Source of the DNA: Trematomus loennbergii
Lineage: Eukaryota > Chordata > Actinopteri > Perciformes > Nototheniidae
Direction: 5' to 3'
DNA: 64,000 bases
NCBI GenBank assembly: GCA_012861695.1
Contig: JAAOOA010000399.1
Span: 13,002,731-13,066,730, forward strand
Shown here: positions 27,777-38,425 of the stretch, in pieces
How positions within the stretch are numbered: position 1 is the first letter of the stretch
How the letters are laid out: every line of letters starts with the position of its first letter
The notes under the pieces: model-generated
Databases searched by the model: none
The model's input: only the letters and a program-made list of their open reading frames with translations
Told to the model about the DNA's origin: nothing
Position numbers and translations under genes: made by a program

Positions 27777-28784
27777 AACTCCACAGGAGAAAAAGGACCA
27801 AGTGGAGAAAGAGAAATAAAAGAGAGATTAAAGAGATTTTATTCTTAAAATCATGACTTGTGAAATGATAACGATGAAGCACTTTGTGCTGACGATGTGT
27901 TGAAATAAAGGGAGGTAGCCAGGCTGGATGACTGAAATTGAGAAAGATATGAGGAAGAACAGGACATTTGAAATTAAGGAAAGAAAGACAAATTGTCTAG
28001 ACAGCAGCATGTGAGTTGAGCGATTGCTGATTCTGGACATTTTGTGAACGAGTAGGCTGCCAAGTTAAATACCAAACTGCCACCTATTGCACCTATTACT
28101 AACTTTCTTTCTTTTGGCAACTCAAAGCTTAAATGGTGAATGCGCAAAGCAGCCTGCTTCAAGTGCCTTCAGGAGAAATCACTGTGAATATTCTTACACC
28201 ACGTGTCACACAGTGGAGTATGTGTTGTTCGTGTGCAGCTTATCTACATGTTGCGTTACAACCTTCCTAGGCAGCAGCAGTGTGTACATGCTCCGAAGCC
28301 TCTGAACGCACACAAAACAATGCACAGAGTCCTTTTTGTTTGTGGCATCAGGGTGAGGGTGCTATCTTTTTTAATCAGCTTTATCCAAAGAAAGAAATCA
28401 GATTAATGCCTGTAACATATTTTGTCTCAGCCACCTGCAGAAACTGTGAGAAAGTATGAAGCTAACAAGGCACATTACCTTTTTTGTTTGCTAAGAAACA
28501 GTATATGCCATATTGTGCCTCTAAGATTTGATGTTTGACATATTTCTTGTGGATTGAATGCAATTTAAAAATGATATATTAAGCATGTATAATGTATATT
28601 ATATGTTTATTCGTATGTGTTGTTGTTGTATGGATGAAATTGTCTGTCTGCTTCTCATCCTTGTTTTTTTTTTTATTCTTAAGAAGTGGTTGAGTTATAA
28701 TTTTTACCATGAAATTATTTTTTCTATGCAAAGTGTCTCCTATGTCTGATCAATCAGATGTTGTTTTATGGTATGGGGTGGGGA

Positions 28785-28801
28785 GGGGGGGGGGGGGGGG
28801 G
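28785..28801. repeat. Poly(G) run
   Basis: Seventeen consecutive G, preceded by GGGGTGGGGA, inside the predicted pparg 3' UTR. Confidence 0.95.
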
Positions 28802-28840
28802 CTGCCAAACGAATTGTATTAATACCAGTGGCGGGGAGAA

Positions 28841-28861
28841 AATAAATTTGTTGTAAATAAA
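28841..28861 (+). terminator. pparg: pparg poly(A) signals
   Basis: Two AATAAA hexamers, 15 bp apart, followed by TATTTTCTAACTTTT. Confidence 0.55.
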
Positions 28862-31800
28862 ATATTTTCTAACTTTTCATTCGAAGTCTGTCTCTTCCTA
28901 AAAGTTGTAGACGTGCGATGTCCTGTCAAAATGATTTCCTAATAATGTCCTTAAAAACTTTCCAGTCACCCAGACTCTGGAAATGTGTTTCACAGTCATT
29001 ACATGCTGTCATCAGTGTCTCTTACCAAACACTCACACACCCTGTTGGATAGATTGCAACATCTGAACTCTGCTGAACCGTGCCAGAAACCAAAGTCTGT
29101 GTATTCACATTTGATCGGTAAGCTGGAGGTGGTGTTATTTTCCACAGCTCAATGTTTTACGGATGTGCTGGGTTGTTTTTTTGGTAGCACCAGCTTGTAT
29201 GCCCTATTTTTCATTAATATTCATTTAAAGAGAGAGCTGAAGAGAAATGGGCTAAAGGCGGGACTTGTTTGGAGTCAAACTCAGGACGATTTACACATCA
29301 GGTCACCTCAACACACAGCGCAGGTTCACTGACACAGCCGTCTTTTATCTGGTTCTTGGGCAAGTCACAAGTCTGTCAAACCCACAGTAGATGCTTCTCT
29401 TCACGTGAGGGATATAAACTGAATATACGCCTAATACAATCCACCCTTCGGGATCAACCCCTACAAATGTAAGGATCATTGTAAATTACATTTTAGTTAG
29501 TCGAAGCTATTGAACCTAAAGAAACACATATGGGCTTTAAACAATATACAGTATGATACACTGTAAGGGTGTAATCTTTTTTTTGAGATTACAGTGTTTG
29601 TAAAAATGTATCAATTATGTTAATGATCAGATATCTGTAGAATAATTATTAGGTTGGAAAAACAACACACAATCAGAAAGTTACATTAAAACATAGATAT
29701 GGTTTATTTTTTCAAACATGTTATCTGAAACTTCTTCTGAATCCTTATCTGATTAATCAGAAATGTGTCATCTGATATTACATTATATGAAACAAACAAA
29801 TATTTTTGAAACAGGAATATGTTACTGAAGTCAAGGGTAAGGTGATATTGGACTCTTTGTCTTTATTTTCTTTAAGTATATACTTGGGCCTTTTTCAAAT
29901 TATAACTGCTTGTAAATGCGCTACAACGTCACAGAATACTTACATTAGAAAAAATGAGCTCCACTTTAAAAAAGATGCAAATATAAAACACATACGCGCC
30001 AAAGAAAAAAACATCTTCACCAACTTGACAACACATGTGCAGCATTTAGAAAACATTTACCAACTTCTAATACAAGTGTTGTGAGTCATTGTAGTGTGTT
30101 TGGCCCTGTCAGCTACTGTATAAGTCTAAACAAAAATGGCGGTTAACAATGAGGAGGAATATGTGTGAGCTGTAAAAGAAGAAAAAGACGAGAAGGAGAA
30201 AGCTAGGCCGTGAGAATGTAGCAGATTAAGGAGGAGTATTGCCCCTAAAAATAAGCCTTAGAGTTGGCAGATGATGGGGGATTTCTGGCTCTGACCCGGA
30301 TGGTCCTGTTGGATGGTTGTTGATGATGATGGTAATTAAATGTGTTCTTTTTGTCAAGTCAGCATATCCTCACTTTGTTACAGCTGGCCTCTGCTGACCA
30401 AACCTTGCCAAGATTCCTCAGTAAATCTGCCAAACACAATTTTCATAAAGTATTTTTCTGCAGTTGTCTGTCCACACAGAGTCCAAAGATATATAGCGAC
30501 TTTGATTTACATAAGGAAGTTTTGTTTTTATTTTAGCTCCTTAAGAAACAGCAGCTACAATTTTGTATTTTCTTTTGTTTAACTATCACAAAGGAATTTT
30601 ACTCCCACCAGGGTGTGATACCTGATATGTGTGTCCTTGCAAAAGGCTTGTTTCTGAAGCGATACACCTGCTACTGAGAAAATAGCTGTGTTTAATCTGG
30701 TGTTTGTACAGAAAACAATTTAGGAATTTATATTATTCTTTAGGAATTGATATCTAGTTTCAGCAGTATAAATAATGGTGATACCCTGGCTTGAGCCTGC
30801 AAGGGGAAATGTATTGCAATGTAAAACTATTCTATAGTGTGAAAAGAAGTGTCGCTGCACTACTGTATATGTTCAGCATTTCGCTGATGATTGGTATTTT
30901 CAAATGTTGATTGTCTTTTTTTCTTGTCCTACAATATTATCAATGCCAATAGTAAACTTTTGTAAATATGAATGCTCCTCGAAATATGAATTTTACCATC
31001 TGAAAAAGTAGGTATGGTATATGTTTGATATATTTTCAATTGTTTTATTGAGGGAAATAACAACACCAGTTCCCCGATTGGAATAAACATTGTTGATTTA
31101 GTTTGCTGATCAAACATGAACAACCAGTACCTTGATGAGAAAGTATTCATCAAAACAAATATTATCACTCATGTGACATGACGGTTTTTTCCACCCACCG
31201 ACATTTTTCAGACATGGTGTTGCTTCACCTGTAACTGGCAGAGCTCATCACGATACCTTTGTCAGGTAGATTTTTTCCAAATGATTCACACATTCACATG
31301 CTCCTTAATGCCATTACAGTCAATGTCTAAAGTAATGTGATGTAACCTGTAATCTGTTCTGTTACACTGTATGACTGAAAGGAAAACATGTTTTACATCA
31401 TTCCTAATTAGTTGGTTCAAGTGAAAGCATTTATCCCTTTAATCGCTAATTGCTGTGTAACTTTTTTTCATTTCAACATAACTGTGAGAGATTGAGGAGA
31501 GCATTTAGACGAAAAGCGGCTTTTTAAAATATATAAAAAAGAAGCATTAACTTTGCGCTGGCGGGAAGATCTGGGGATTCAATCTGAAACACCAATAAAA
31601 CATTAAAAAGAAAGAAAGGAGCTTCAAAACATTTCATTATGTGGCTAAATTGGGTGTTTATATTTTATTTTTGTTGAGAGTTTGAGGAAAAGATGATTTT
31701 GTTCTCATGACTGAATGTTTTTTCTTTGGACGGACACTATAATTTACATTTCTTTACTATGTTCAATCTGAATTTACTTTAAAATTTAAAAAAATCTATA

Positions 31801-32224
31801 TTGATTCTGACTTTTCTACATCCAACTCACAGGTTTATCATTGCTTTTAGAAGTGAAGTTATAGTCATTTGTTCTGGGAATGTCATTTTCTTGCCTGAGA
31901 CCTGAAAAACAGGCTTGGGGCTTAACAGGTTAATATATCTCTTTATCTAACTTTTTTGAGAGAAGGTAAATAATGCTGCCAGCTACACATTCTCAATATC
32001 TCTTAAAATGTCATGCCTTTTTTACAAGCAACTAAACTGGTAACTGCCTGATGGTGTGTCTTATGAACTTTCCCAGATCTGAAGATATTGAAAGTACTAG
32101 AGTTTAAACCAACTAACTCGTCAACTAACTTATCAAGTGAGGCCTTACAGTGGTGTGGTGACCCGGGTCCCTTTAGCCTAGTTTAGGCAGGCAGCACATC
32201 CACAGGGAGGATCGCAGTGTGCCA

Positions 32225-32346
32225 GTGAGAAGGCCTAATGTGTAATCCTATGTGGAACCTACTTGAGCAGGTCTCCCTTGAAAAAGAGATCAATGATCTC
32301 AATGGGATACACCTGGATAAATAAAGGTTTGAAATGAAATGAAATG
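32225..32346 (+). mobile_element. 3' end of a truncated LINE (Rex/CR1-like tail)
   Basis: It reads TTGAGCAGGTCTCCCTTGAA AAAGAGATC, then ATCTCAATGGGAT and ATAAATAAAGGTTTGAAATG, ending in GAAAT repeats. This is the familiar 3' tail of a teleost non-LTR retrotransposon. Only about 120 bp remains and there is no coding part. Confidence 0.65.
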
Positions 32347-33276
32347 AAGGCAAAAAGTCTTGATTTTTCACCCACAGTCATGAAGTCCAAGAGAGGTGGG
32401 GGCTAAGGATTAATCCTGTAAGATTTATTTAGGGACCTCTATTGATCGATGAAAAAAAAAGATAACAAACGTATGAATCTGTGTTCTTTTAACGTTGTTT
32501 CCAAATGCAAAAAGGTTCTTCTTTTTCGGGGGGGTACAATAAGATTTTACCAAACCTCACTTCTGAACTTAAATGATGGGTCATATATTGTTTGATAGAC
32601 ATGCCTGGTGTTGTGTAAAGTAGTGTAATATCTCCCTCTGCAGGATGGAAACAGTTACTGAAGCTCACAGCAGGGATCTTTCTTCTGCCAGAGCCTAATC
32701 TAATTATGACAGATTGTTCACAAACATACATCAACTTGGAGGAGTTGCAGCACCCCATGGCTGTTTTATTGTTTCAGCTGGTTGAGCTGTAGAGAGAGAG
32801 GAACAATAAAGCCAATAACAATAAAGTAGTTGTCAGGACTGTGAGGGAGGAAAGGTTGCCGAGGTGATACAGTTAACAGGCCAGCCCAATTCCTTCACAT
32901 GGTCTCCTGGAGTAATTGGATGTAGAAAAAGTTAAAGCTGGACGCCGGAGTCACAAAAAATTGTTCGGAAATCCTGATTCGTTTTTGGCCTTTTTGAGGG
33001 AATTTGGTCAATACAAGAAACACTCAAAAAGTAGCCATTACCATGAAATACCATTACTTGCTTGTGAGAGTAAAGAAAAACTACAAACCACATTAAACAT
33101 GGTGTCAATGATTTGCATTAGAATTACCATTCTGATTAGGACCTTGTCTCGCACTCGTGTCATGGGACAGGTTTTTATGCGATCATGTATACTATTGTAT
33201 ACAGCGAAATACAGACTTAAATGGGTACAATTATGGTTGCTACGGTATACATAAAAATGTGTTGTGAGGTCAGGAT

Positions 33277-33345
33277 CTTTAGTCAAAGTCAACTTTATTG
33301 TCAATCTCAAAATATGTTTGTACACACAGACACTTGGTGCACTGG
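33277..33345 (+). repeat. Possible retroposon tail fragment
   Basis: AGTCAAAGTCAACTTTATTG TCAATCTC followed by ATGTTTGTACACACAGA resembles a frequent fish retroposon 3' end. Short and degraded. Confidence 0.35.
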
Positions 33346-34504
33346 AGATGTGTACTCTTTAGTTTATCGCATCCACTGGGAGTGTATCTTCCATCTTTGA
33401 TGCACCCTCTCATAACATCACAGTGTGCATGTTATACATTTTGTGGCTATCATTTTGGCTAGTTTCCTGCTTATAGAAGAACACATCAGGTTTCCTTTTC
33501 TTTGACTGTCATGGTATTCATAATGTCCTGGTGTTGAACTCAGTGCAGGAGTATTAGACACACACACTAACACACAGACTTAATATCTCCCAATAGGACG
33601 TTCAATGTTTTTATTCGAGAAATATGATTTTTCTTCGTGTGTGTCCTGACCCTAAAGATGGTCACTTTTTTCTGAAATTGCATGACATTGGATTCTGTAC
33701 GTAAACACATGAACTAATATGTTCAGACAATTTTTAAGACACATTTAAGCAATGAATCTTTCATATGCTTTTTCAAAAGGTGAGGCCATCGAATATCATC
33801 TCTTAAGAAGGCAAACACAATGCTGTAAATGGATGTCGACATATTTCACAAATGTCACAAAAACCAAGACACACATCTTGAACATGGATTTCAGATGGGT
33901 TTTCTTCTATTATATATGAATTTGCTATTTATAATTTCTTAGTGAAAGGTATAATTTCTTATCAATAGCTCCCAGGTTGTCATGATTTCAGTTTGTATAG
34001 TTTCTGTTTTATTTTGAAATTCCGTTCTCCTTGTGTCTTGACTCGTCTTCTTTCCTGTGTTTTCCCTCATGTGCTTGATTGTCTGATTGTGTTTCACCTC
34101 CCCTCTCCAGCTGTTTGTTGGCTTGTGATAAGCCTTGTTTTCCCTTGTGTTCCTTGTTGGGTCGTCGTCGTCGTTGTCCTCATGTTTGGTTCCTGATTTC
34201 ACTTCATTTCATGGATGTTCCTGTTTCCCTTGTCTGCCCTCATGCGTCCTCCTAGTCCTCCTTGTTCGTTCTAGTTTTGTTAATAAAAGCTCACCTTGTC
34301 TTAACATTCCCATACCTGCCTCCCCTGTTTTTATGAATATTTTTATAAAATGTCATCATTTTTCAATTGAGATATCTTGTTTTTTTTCAACAGCTTCCAG
34401 GTTATATGACCAAGTGACTCCAAATCAATGTAACAATGTTATACTACGCTGCACAAGTAGGATACACCTCTTTTATCATATAATTTACTGAGACATAAGA
34501 GGTT

Positions 34505-34510
34505 TTTATT
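34505..34510 (-). terminator. Lipocalin poly(A) signal
   Basis: AATAAA on the minus strand, about 37 bp after the stop, giving a very short 3' UTR. Confidence 0.55.
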
Positions 34511-34546
34511 CAAAGTGATTTAATCCAATTAATTGTTCAAATTAAT

Positions 34547-34641
34547 TTAGAGGTTTTCTGTTATGTCTCTAAGTCTTGCAAACATTTTGAGAATGATCTG
34601 CTCATAGTCTGGGTTCTTGAACGATCTGCAGTTTTCATAGT
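34547..34641 (-). CDS. Lipocalin last exon
   Basis: Acceptor CCTGTACAG. It encodes DYENCRSFKNPDYEQIILKM and then FARLRDITENL, ending in TAA at 34549-34547. The Cys of YENC probably pairs with the N-terminal Cys of LACEK. Confidence 0.8.
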
Positions 34642-36839
34642 CTGTACAGGGAGCAGAAAGGCATAAGAGAACATGGAAAATGATGCAGAAATGAAAAATT
34701 CAGCATACATAACATCGTATACAAACTTCATTTTTTTAAAGAAAGGACAGGCAACGCCAATTGTTTCTACTGACTACATGCCTATTGTTAAGATATATTT
34801 ATATCATTATTCAACTCTTCTCTTATGTTAAATCTGATAGGTGTCTCACCATGATCTGAGCTTAGAATCACCGGATCATACAAGCCGAGGCACTCTGCCT
34901 GTGTCCTAAACTCCTTCAGCTCAGCAGCATTGATGGTGTTTCTCCTGCCTGGTGAGGAGGGAACACATTTTAAATAAAGGCCTTGTGAAGACATTATGTC
35001 TATGAACATTACAGTGATATCTCAGTATCACTTTATGATATCATTATCACAAGGTTAAAATTCCCATTTGTCCTTTTCTTTTGGTTTACGACCAAATACC
35101 TGCAAAACTAATCACAATCTCATGAGTCTCTGCAGTTAAAGGTAGGGTAGGTAAGAATGGAGAAACCAGCTCGAGTGCGCTAGAATTTGAAAGTACGCAG
35201 CCGAAAGAAATCTGCCCCTTCCTTCAGACTTCCTTGCACATGACCAATGAGGGCACGAGATAAGTTTGTGCACGAGATGGAAGGCTGACAGGCAGGTAGG
35301 CCATCCAGTTATTTTAGCCGGGCCGGCTCAGATGATTGGTCGTGCTTTTTACAGCGCCACGGCTTCCACAGATGACATTCTTTTATGTATTTATTGTCAA
35401 AGCATTTAAGATATTCATTGCTATCGGGATGTTAAGAGCATTCCATGGAATATAACAACAAGTGTTTCTGAAGTGAATTACCTACCCCCTTTAAGTGTTT
35501 AGTGCTAATTAGCAAATGTTAGCATGCTTACTTGCTGAGCACCAGAACGTCTTTTATTTCATCACCTAGTGATCATTATAAATGTTGTTCTGTATTGAGT
35601 ATTAGTGTCATGTTAAGTTATATTTGACTGTGTATCACCATAGTTGGATATATTATTACATAATTTCTCATTTCAGTTTGATTTGAGTTCAGTCATGACA
35701 GCCACTCTGCAGCTGCACACCTGGTGGAGCAAGGCTGCCATCTGTTGGAAACATTAAAAAAAGATAATATATGGTAATGTCATGAAATACTATAATATTA
35801 TAATCACATTAACACAACATCTCCTCAAGATGTTGAAAATACAAATAATGTTACATTAAAAGAAAGAAAGATTGAAGAATATCACACAAGTAATGTCCTA
35901 CACATTAATTCAAAGCCTATCAGCATTATTGGGGAATTGTTTAGAATCTCTTTTGTTACATATTTTTTTTAATATTCTTTACTCTTATAACTATTATTTT
36001 TATTCTTATTTTATTTATAAGTCAAATTATATATTGTGGATATTAACACAGTGTGAACATTGCAAATAGTAAAAATGAGTTAGCATTCTTAAATATCAAA
36101 AGAGTTATTTTTAAAGAAGACAATTCAAGACCAGTGTTCAATAAACAAACTTCTTACCTTTGCCATTGGACAGAGTGTTGTTCTTATACGCAAATGTGGT
36201 TGATTCGTTCATGCAGTGTCCATACCTGAAACAAATGTATTAAAGATCAAACTGAAAGAGCATCTGCAAAGGACATGTTGATGTAAGATGCACAAGTAAC
36301 CTACAAAGTTACAAATACAAAGTGTGATGCATCAGATTCACATCGACAAATGAACCACCATTACAGTAAGTAAGATTGCTTACACTTTAATCTTAGCGTT
36401 TGCATCCAAATCGTTCGGTGAGTCCCTATGGGTATAGTCCACTTCAAGACTTGGCCAGAGAATATTTAAAAAACATTGATAAGAGAAAACTCTCCGAGGA
36501 CATGCCTATGAGTCGCCAACTCCCAGTCAACTGAAATCAGAAATATGAAATGTATCATACTACATCTATTTCCTTTTGGTTTAAAAATGAGACTTTTACG
36601 GTGAAGATTTTACAAGCCCTGGGAAAAAGATATGTAGCATTAATCGGTACAGTAGTTTCAATTCAGATTTGACTGATTCAATTGTTACAAAAGTACAAAG
36701 AGAGTTATGAATGGGAAAAGAGACTTTCGTCAGGATCTTTGTCCACTGGCTGCAGCAGCTTCTCACAGGCCAGTGACGCAGGCTGGCACACTGAGGAGAG
36801 ACTCAGCACGACAGCAGCAACACACAGAGTCTTCATCAT
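34547..36839 (-). CDS. Alpha-1-acid-glycoprotein / tributyltin-binding-protein-like lipocalin, incomplete gene
   Basis: Secreted lipocalin expected to carry small hydrophobic ligands in plasma. Exons found (minus strand): 36839-36729 (signal peptide MMKTLCVAAVVLSLSSVCQP, then CEKLLQPVDKDPD), 36530-36384 (LTGSWRLIGMSSES with the lipocalin GxW motif, then WPSLEVDY and DANAKIKV), 36225-36158 (YGHCMNESTTFAYKNNTLSN), 34948-34850 (AELKEFRTQAECLGLYDPVI) and 34641-34547 (DYENCRSFKNPDYEQ to stop). Phases agree, except that exon 1 lacks a GT donor at GAC and exon 2 shifts frame at an A-run on the plus strand (36468-36473). An exon expected between 36158 and 34948 was not found. The family call rests on the motif pattern and the C-terminal AELKEF..AECLG segment. 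Whether this is a functional gene with assembly errors or a decayed copy is open. Confidence 0.75.
34850..34948 (-). CDS. Lipocalin penultimate exon
   Basis: Acceptor CTCCTCACCAG, donor CATG|GTGAGA. It encodes RRNTINAAELKEFRTQAECL GLYDPVILSSDH, with the conserved cysteine of AECLG. Confidence 0.85.
35030..35540 (-). repeat. Teleost dispersed repeat interrupted by the TTAA element
   Basis: Left part (35050-35135) reads, in reverse, ATTTGGTCGTAAACC and GACAAATGGGAATTT. Right part (35495-35535) has GTGCTAATTAGCAAATGTTA GCATGC. Both belong to a common fish repeat in which TGCTAACATGC words precede TTTGGTCATAAACC. The TTAA element at 35136-35494 appears inserted between them. Confidence 0.5.
35136..35494 (+). 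mobile_element. TTAA-flanked inverted-repeat element, copy 2
   Basis: Starts TTAAAGGTAGGGTAGGTAA and ends TTACCTACCCCCTTTAA. It is 359 bp, somewhat diverged and shorter than copies 1 and 3, in the same orientation as copy 1. It lies between exon 3 and the penultimate exon of the lipocalin gene, where a coding exon is missing. Confidence 0.8.
36158..36225 (-). CDS. Lipocalin exon 3
   Basis: Acceptor TTGTTTCAG, donor AAAG|GTAAGA, phase 2 to phase 1. It encodes YGHCMNESTTFAYKNNTLSN GK, with NES and NNT N-glycosylation sequons. Confidence 0.8.
36384..36530 (-). CDS. Lipocalin exon 2 (GxW motif)
   Basis: Acceptor TGATTTCAG. It reads LTGSWRLIGMSSESFLLSMF and then must change frame within the T-run (plus-strand A-run 36468-36473) to read LWPSLEVDYTHRDSPNDLDA. 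The donor is AAAGT|GTAAGC. Confidence 0.72.
36729..36839 (-). CDS. Lipocalin exon 1 (signal peptide)
   Basis: It has two tandem ATGs (36839 and 36836), a hydrophobic core AAVVLSLSSV and a likely cleavage near QPASLA before CEKLL. The homologous boundary is after DPD (36729), but the next bases are GAAAGT rather than GT. One extra T would give GTAAAG. Read through, the frame ends at a TAA about 27 nt later. Confidence 0.75.
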
Positions 36840-36872
36840 GGCTCTGATTCCTCTTCATCTCTCTCAGGTTGC

Positions 36873-36879
36873 TTTTATA
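36873..36879 (-). promoter_or_regulatory. TATA box of the lipocalin gene
   Basis: TATAAAAG on the minus strand, 34 bp before the first ATG. A start about 30 bp downstream would leave only a few bases of 5' UTR. TATA promoters suit tissue-specific plasma-protein genes. Confidence 0.65.
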
Positions 36880-37395
36880 AAGATATCACTGACCAATTAC
36901 TACTTTGCAACATCCATCCACCCCTGTTTGAGTTGGTACAACGTCCACTTAAACTGAATGTTGCAAGCCTTTATGTTTACTTAAAAAAAAAAACTAGACT
37001 GCAAATACAGCAGTTACTAAACTTGAAAACAAGGGGCAGAGGTCTGTTGAGTTTCTTCTCTGTTTGCAGTTTTATAACAGCATGGTGTGTGTGCGCCAAC
37101 TATTTTAGGTCAAGTCTTTCTCATTTTGATATACTATATTCTTTCTACAACTGATCCTACACATCCAGAAATCACTGATAGAGGAAGCTTTGAGTATATA
37201 GTGTGTTTTTACACTGGAAAGTTGACACAATGGAGAATACTCAAACAATACAAGACAGTGAGCATGCTAAATACGGCGCACACTATTCTCCCACATTGCT
37301 CACACGTGCACACAAGAACCAGAGAAGCTGGGAAAAAAGATATTGTATTATGGTGAAGTAGTTAACAACCATGTAATAAAACATAGTGTTACATT
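36880..37395. other. Upstream region of the lipocalin gene
   Basis: AT-rich, no recognised gene. Confidence 0.5.
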
Positions 37396-38020
37396 TTAAC
37401 CCTTGTGTTGTGTTCGAAAGCTGTTACCGTTCATGGTGTTCGCGGGTCAATTTTACCCATGATTTATTTCAATCCAAAACACACCAAAAAAATGACTATC
37501 ATCCAGTATTGTTTTAACTACATCATAACTAACTTATTATGCATTCACAATCCTGTTGTAATTTAATTGTATGGCCCCAAAACACATTACACCACATATT
37601 GCACACGTGCATGTGTGTGTTCAGGTTCAAGTGTTAGTGTACATATTCTTTGAGAAAGGTCGAGTTCCCGTGGGGCAGAGGGAGGGGAGACCAGGTGCAT
37701 GTTGCGAAAAATTATTGTTACAGTGAATGAAGGGGGTGGGGCTGGGGTGTCTAAAGTCAAAGATGAATCTTGATTGGGCCAAATTTGACCTTGAGTCACC
37801 CACAACAATGCTGCTGGGTCTACCCAGACCCGAACACCAAATTAGGCTATACACTTTTTTTTTTAGAGACCTTCAGACTTTGTCAAAATCAGTTTTGTAG
37901 TGTTTATATAGCTGTTGTGGAGGATATCATGAAGCCTTGTTCAAATAAAAAACTAGAGCGTAGTTATTATATAATTTTAACTTGAAAAGGGTCACGGGAG
38001 ACCCGAACACAACATAAGGG
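37396..38020 (+). mobile_element. TTAA-type inverted-repeat element (CCCTTGTGTTGTGTTCG termini)
   Basis: Left end TTAACCCTTGTGTTGTGTTC G; right end CGAACACAACATAAGGG, the near-exact complement. GGGTCAATTTTACCC and GGTCTACCCAGACCCGAACA occur inside, as in the familiar teleost repeat rich in GGGTCAAATTGACCC words. There is no transposase frame, so it is a non-autonomous element. The right TTAA is not preserved. Confidence 0.65.
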
Positions 38021-38339
38021 GACATGTCTATTTGGAATGTATAACAATGCATTACCAAAGTAGGAACTGCATTTGTTGAGTGTTCTTCTTGAATAAAATA
38101 GCTAGCAAAAGAGACAGAGCAAGTGTTATACTGCAGAAAGAAACCCAACTATTATTCTAATAATTAACTTTTAAGGGCATAAGCAATTCATTCAAATGAA
38201 TAGCTTAAGATTTGTATAGGCTCAGGCTGACCTACCATTTTCACAGTTTTCTAAGAAAAATACATTATGTTATACTTACAAACATCCAACAGAGGGGGCA
38301 GTTATGCAACATTACCTGGAATCAATCCGGCGAGGAAGA

Positions 38340-38425
38340 ATAAGACCCGGAAGTAGCCGGTTGCTCTGTTTTGGTTTTGTCGCGGCGGGAAAGCTCACAT
38401 AAGAACGAAGTAAACAAATTACATG
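38340..38425 (+). promoter_or_regulatory. terf2ip: terf2ip promoter and non-coding first exon
   Basis: CCCGGAAGTAGCCGG contains an ETS-family site (CCGGAAGT, 38347-38354), which is typical of TATA-less housekeeping start sites. A CpG-containing exon follows (GTCGCGGCGGGAAAG), ending at a strong donor, CATG|GTAAGA (GT at 38426). The next exon on this strand is the terf2ip start exon at 39813. Confidence 0.6.

Larger units (their letters stand above)
27777..28870 (+). other. pparg: pparg 3' UTR
   Basis: About 1.1 kb downstream of the stop. AATAAA occurs at about 27815 and 27905, and a pair at 28841-28846 and 28856-28861 is followed by a T-rich stretch. I take the last pair as the main cleavage signal. 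A run of 17 G at 28785-28801 lies just before it. Confidence 0.65.
28871..34504. other. Intergenic DNA between pparg and the lipocalin gene
   Basis: About 5.6 kb, AT-rich. Apart from the LINE tail at 32225-32346 and a possible repeat fragment at 33277-33345, I see no gene. The open frames (for example 32489-32758 and 33939-34202 on the reverse strand, 34135-34491 on the forward strand) carry no recognisable domain and show no splice structure. Confidence 0.55.
34949..36157 (-). other. Lipocalin interval where a middle exon is missing; nested repeats
   Basis: Exon 3 ends in phase 1 and the next exon starts in phase 1, so phases match even without the missing piece. However, the lipocalin fold needs strands here and no coherent frame was found. 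The interval contains parts of a teleost repeat split by the TTAA element at 35136-35494. Confidence 0.55.

Noticed and set aside
32489..32758. 89-codon reverse-strand frame starting MGCCNSSKL
   Set aside because: It has no recognisable domain and no splice structure, and it lies in repeat-rich intergenic DNA; a myristoylation-like start alone is not evidence.
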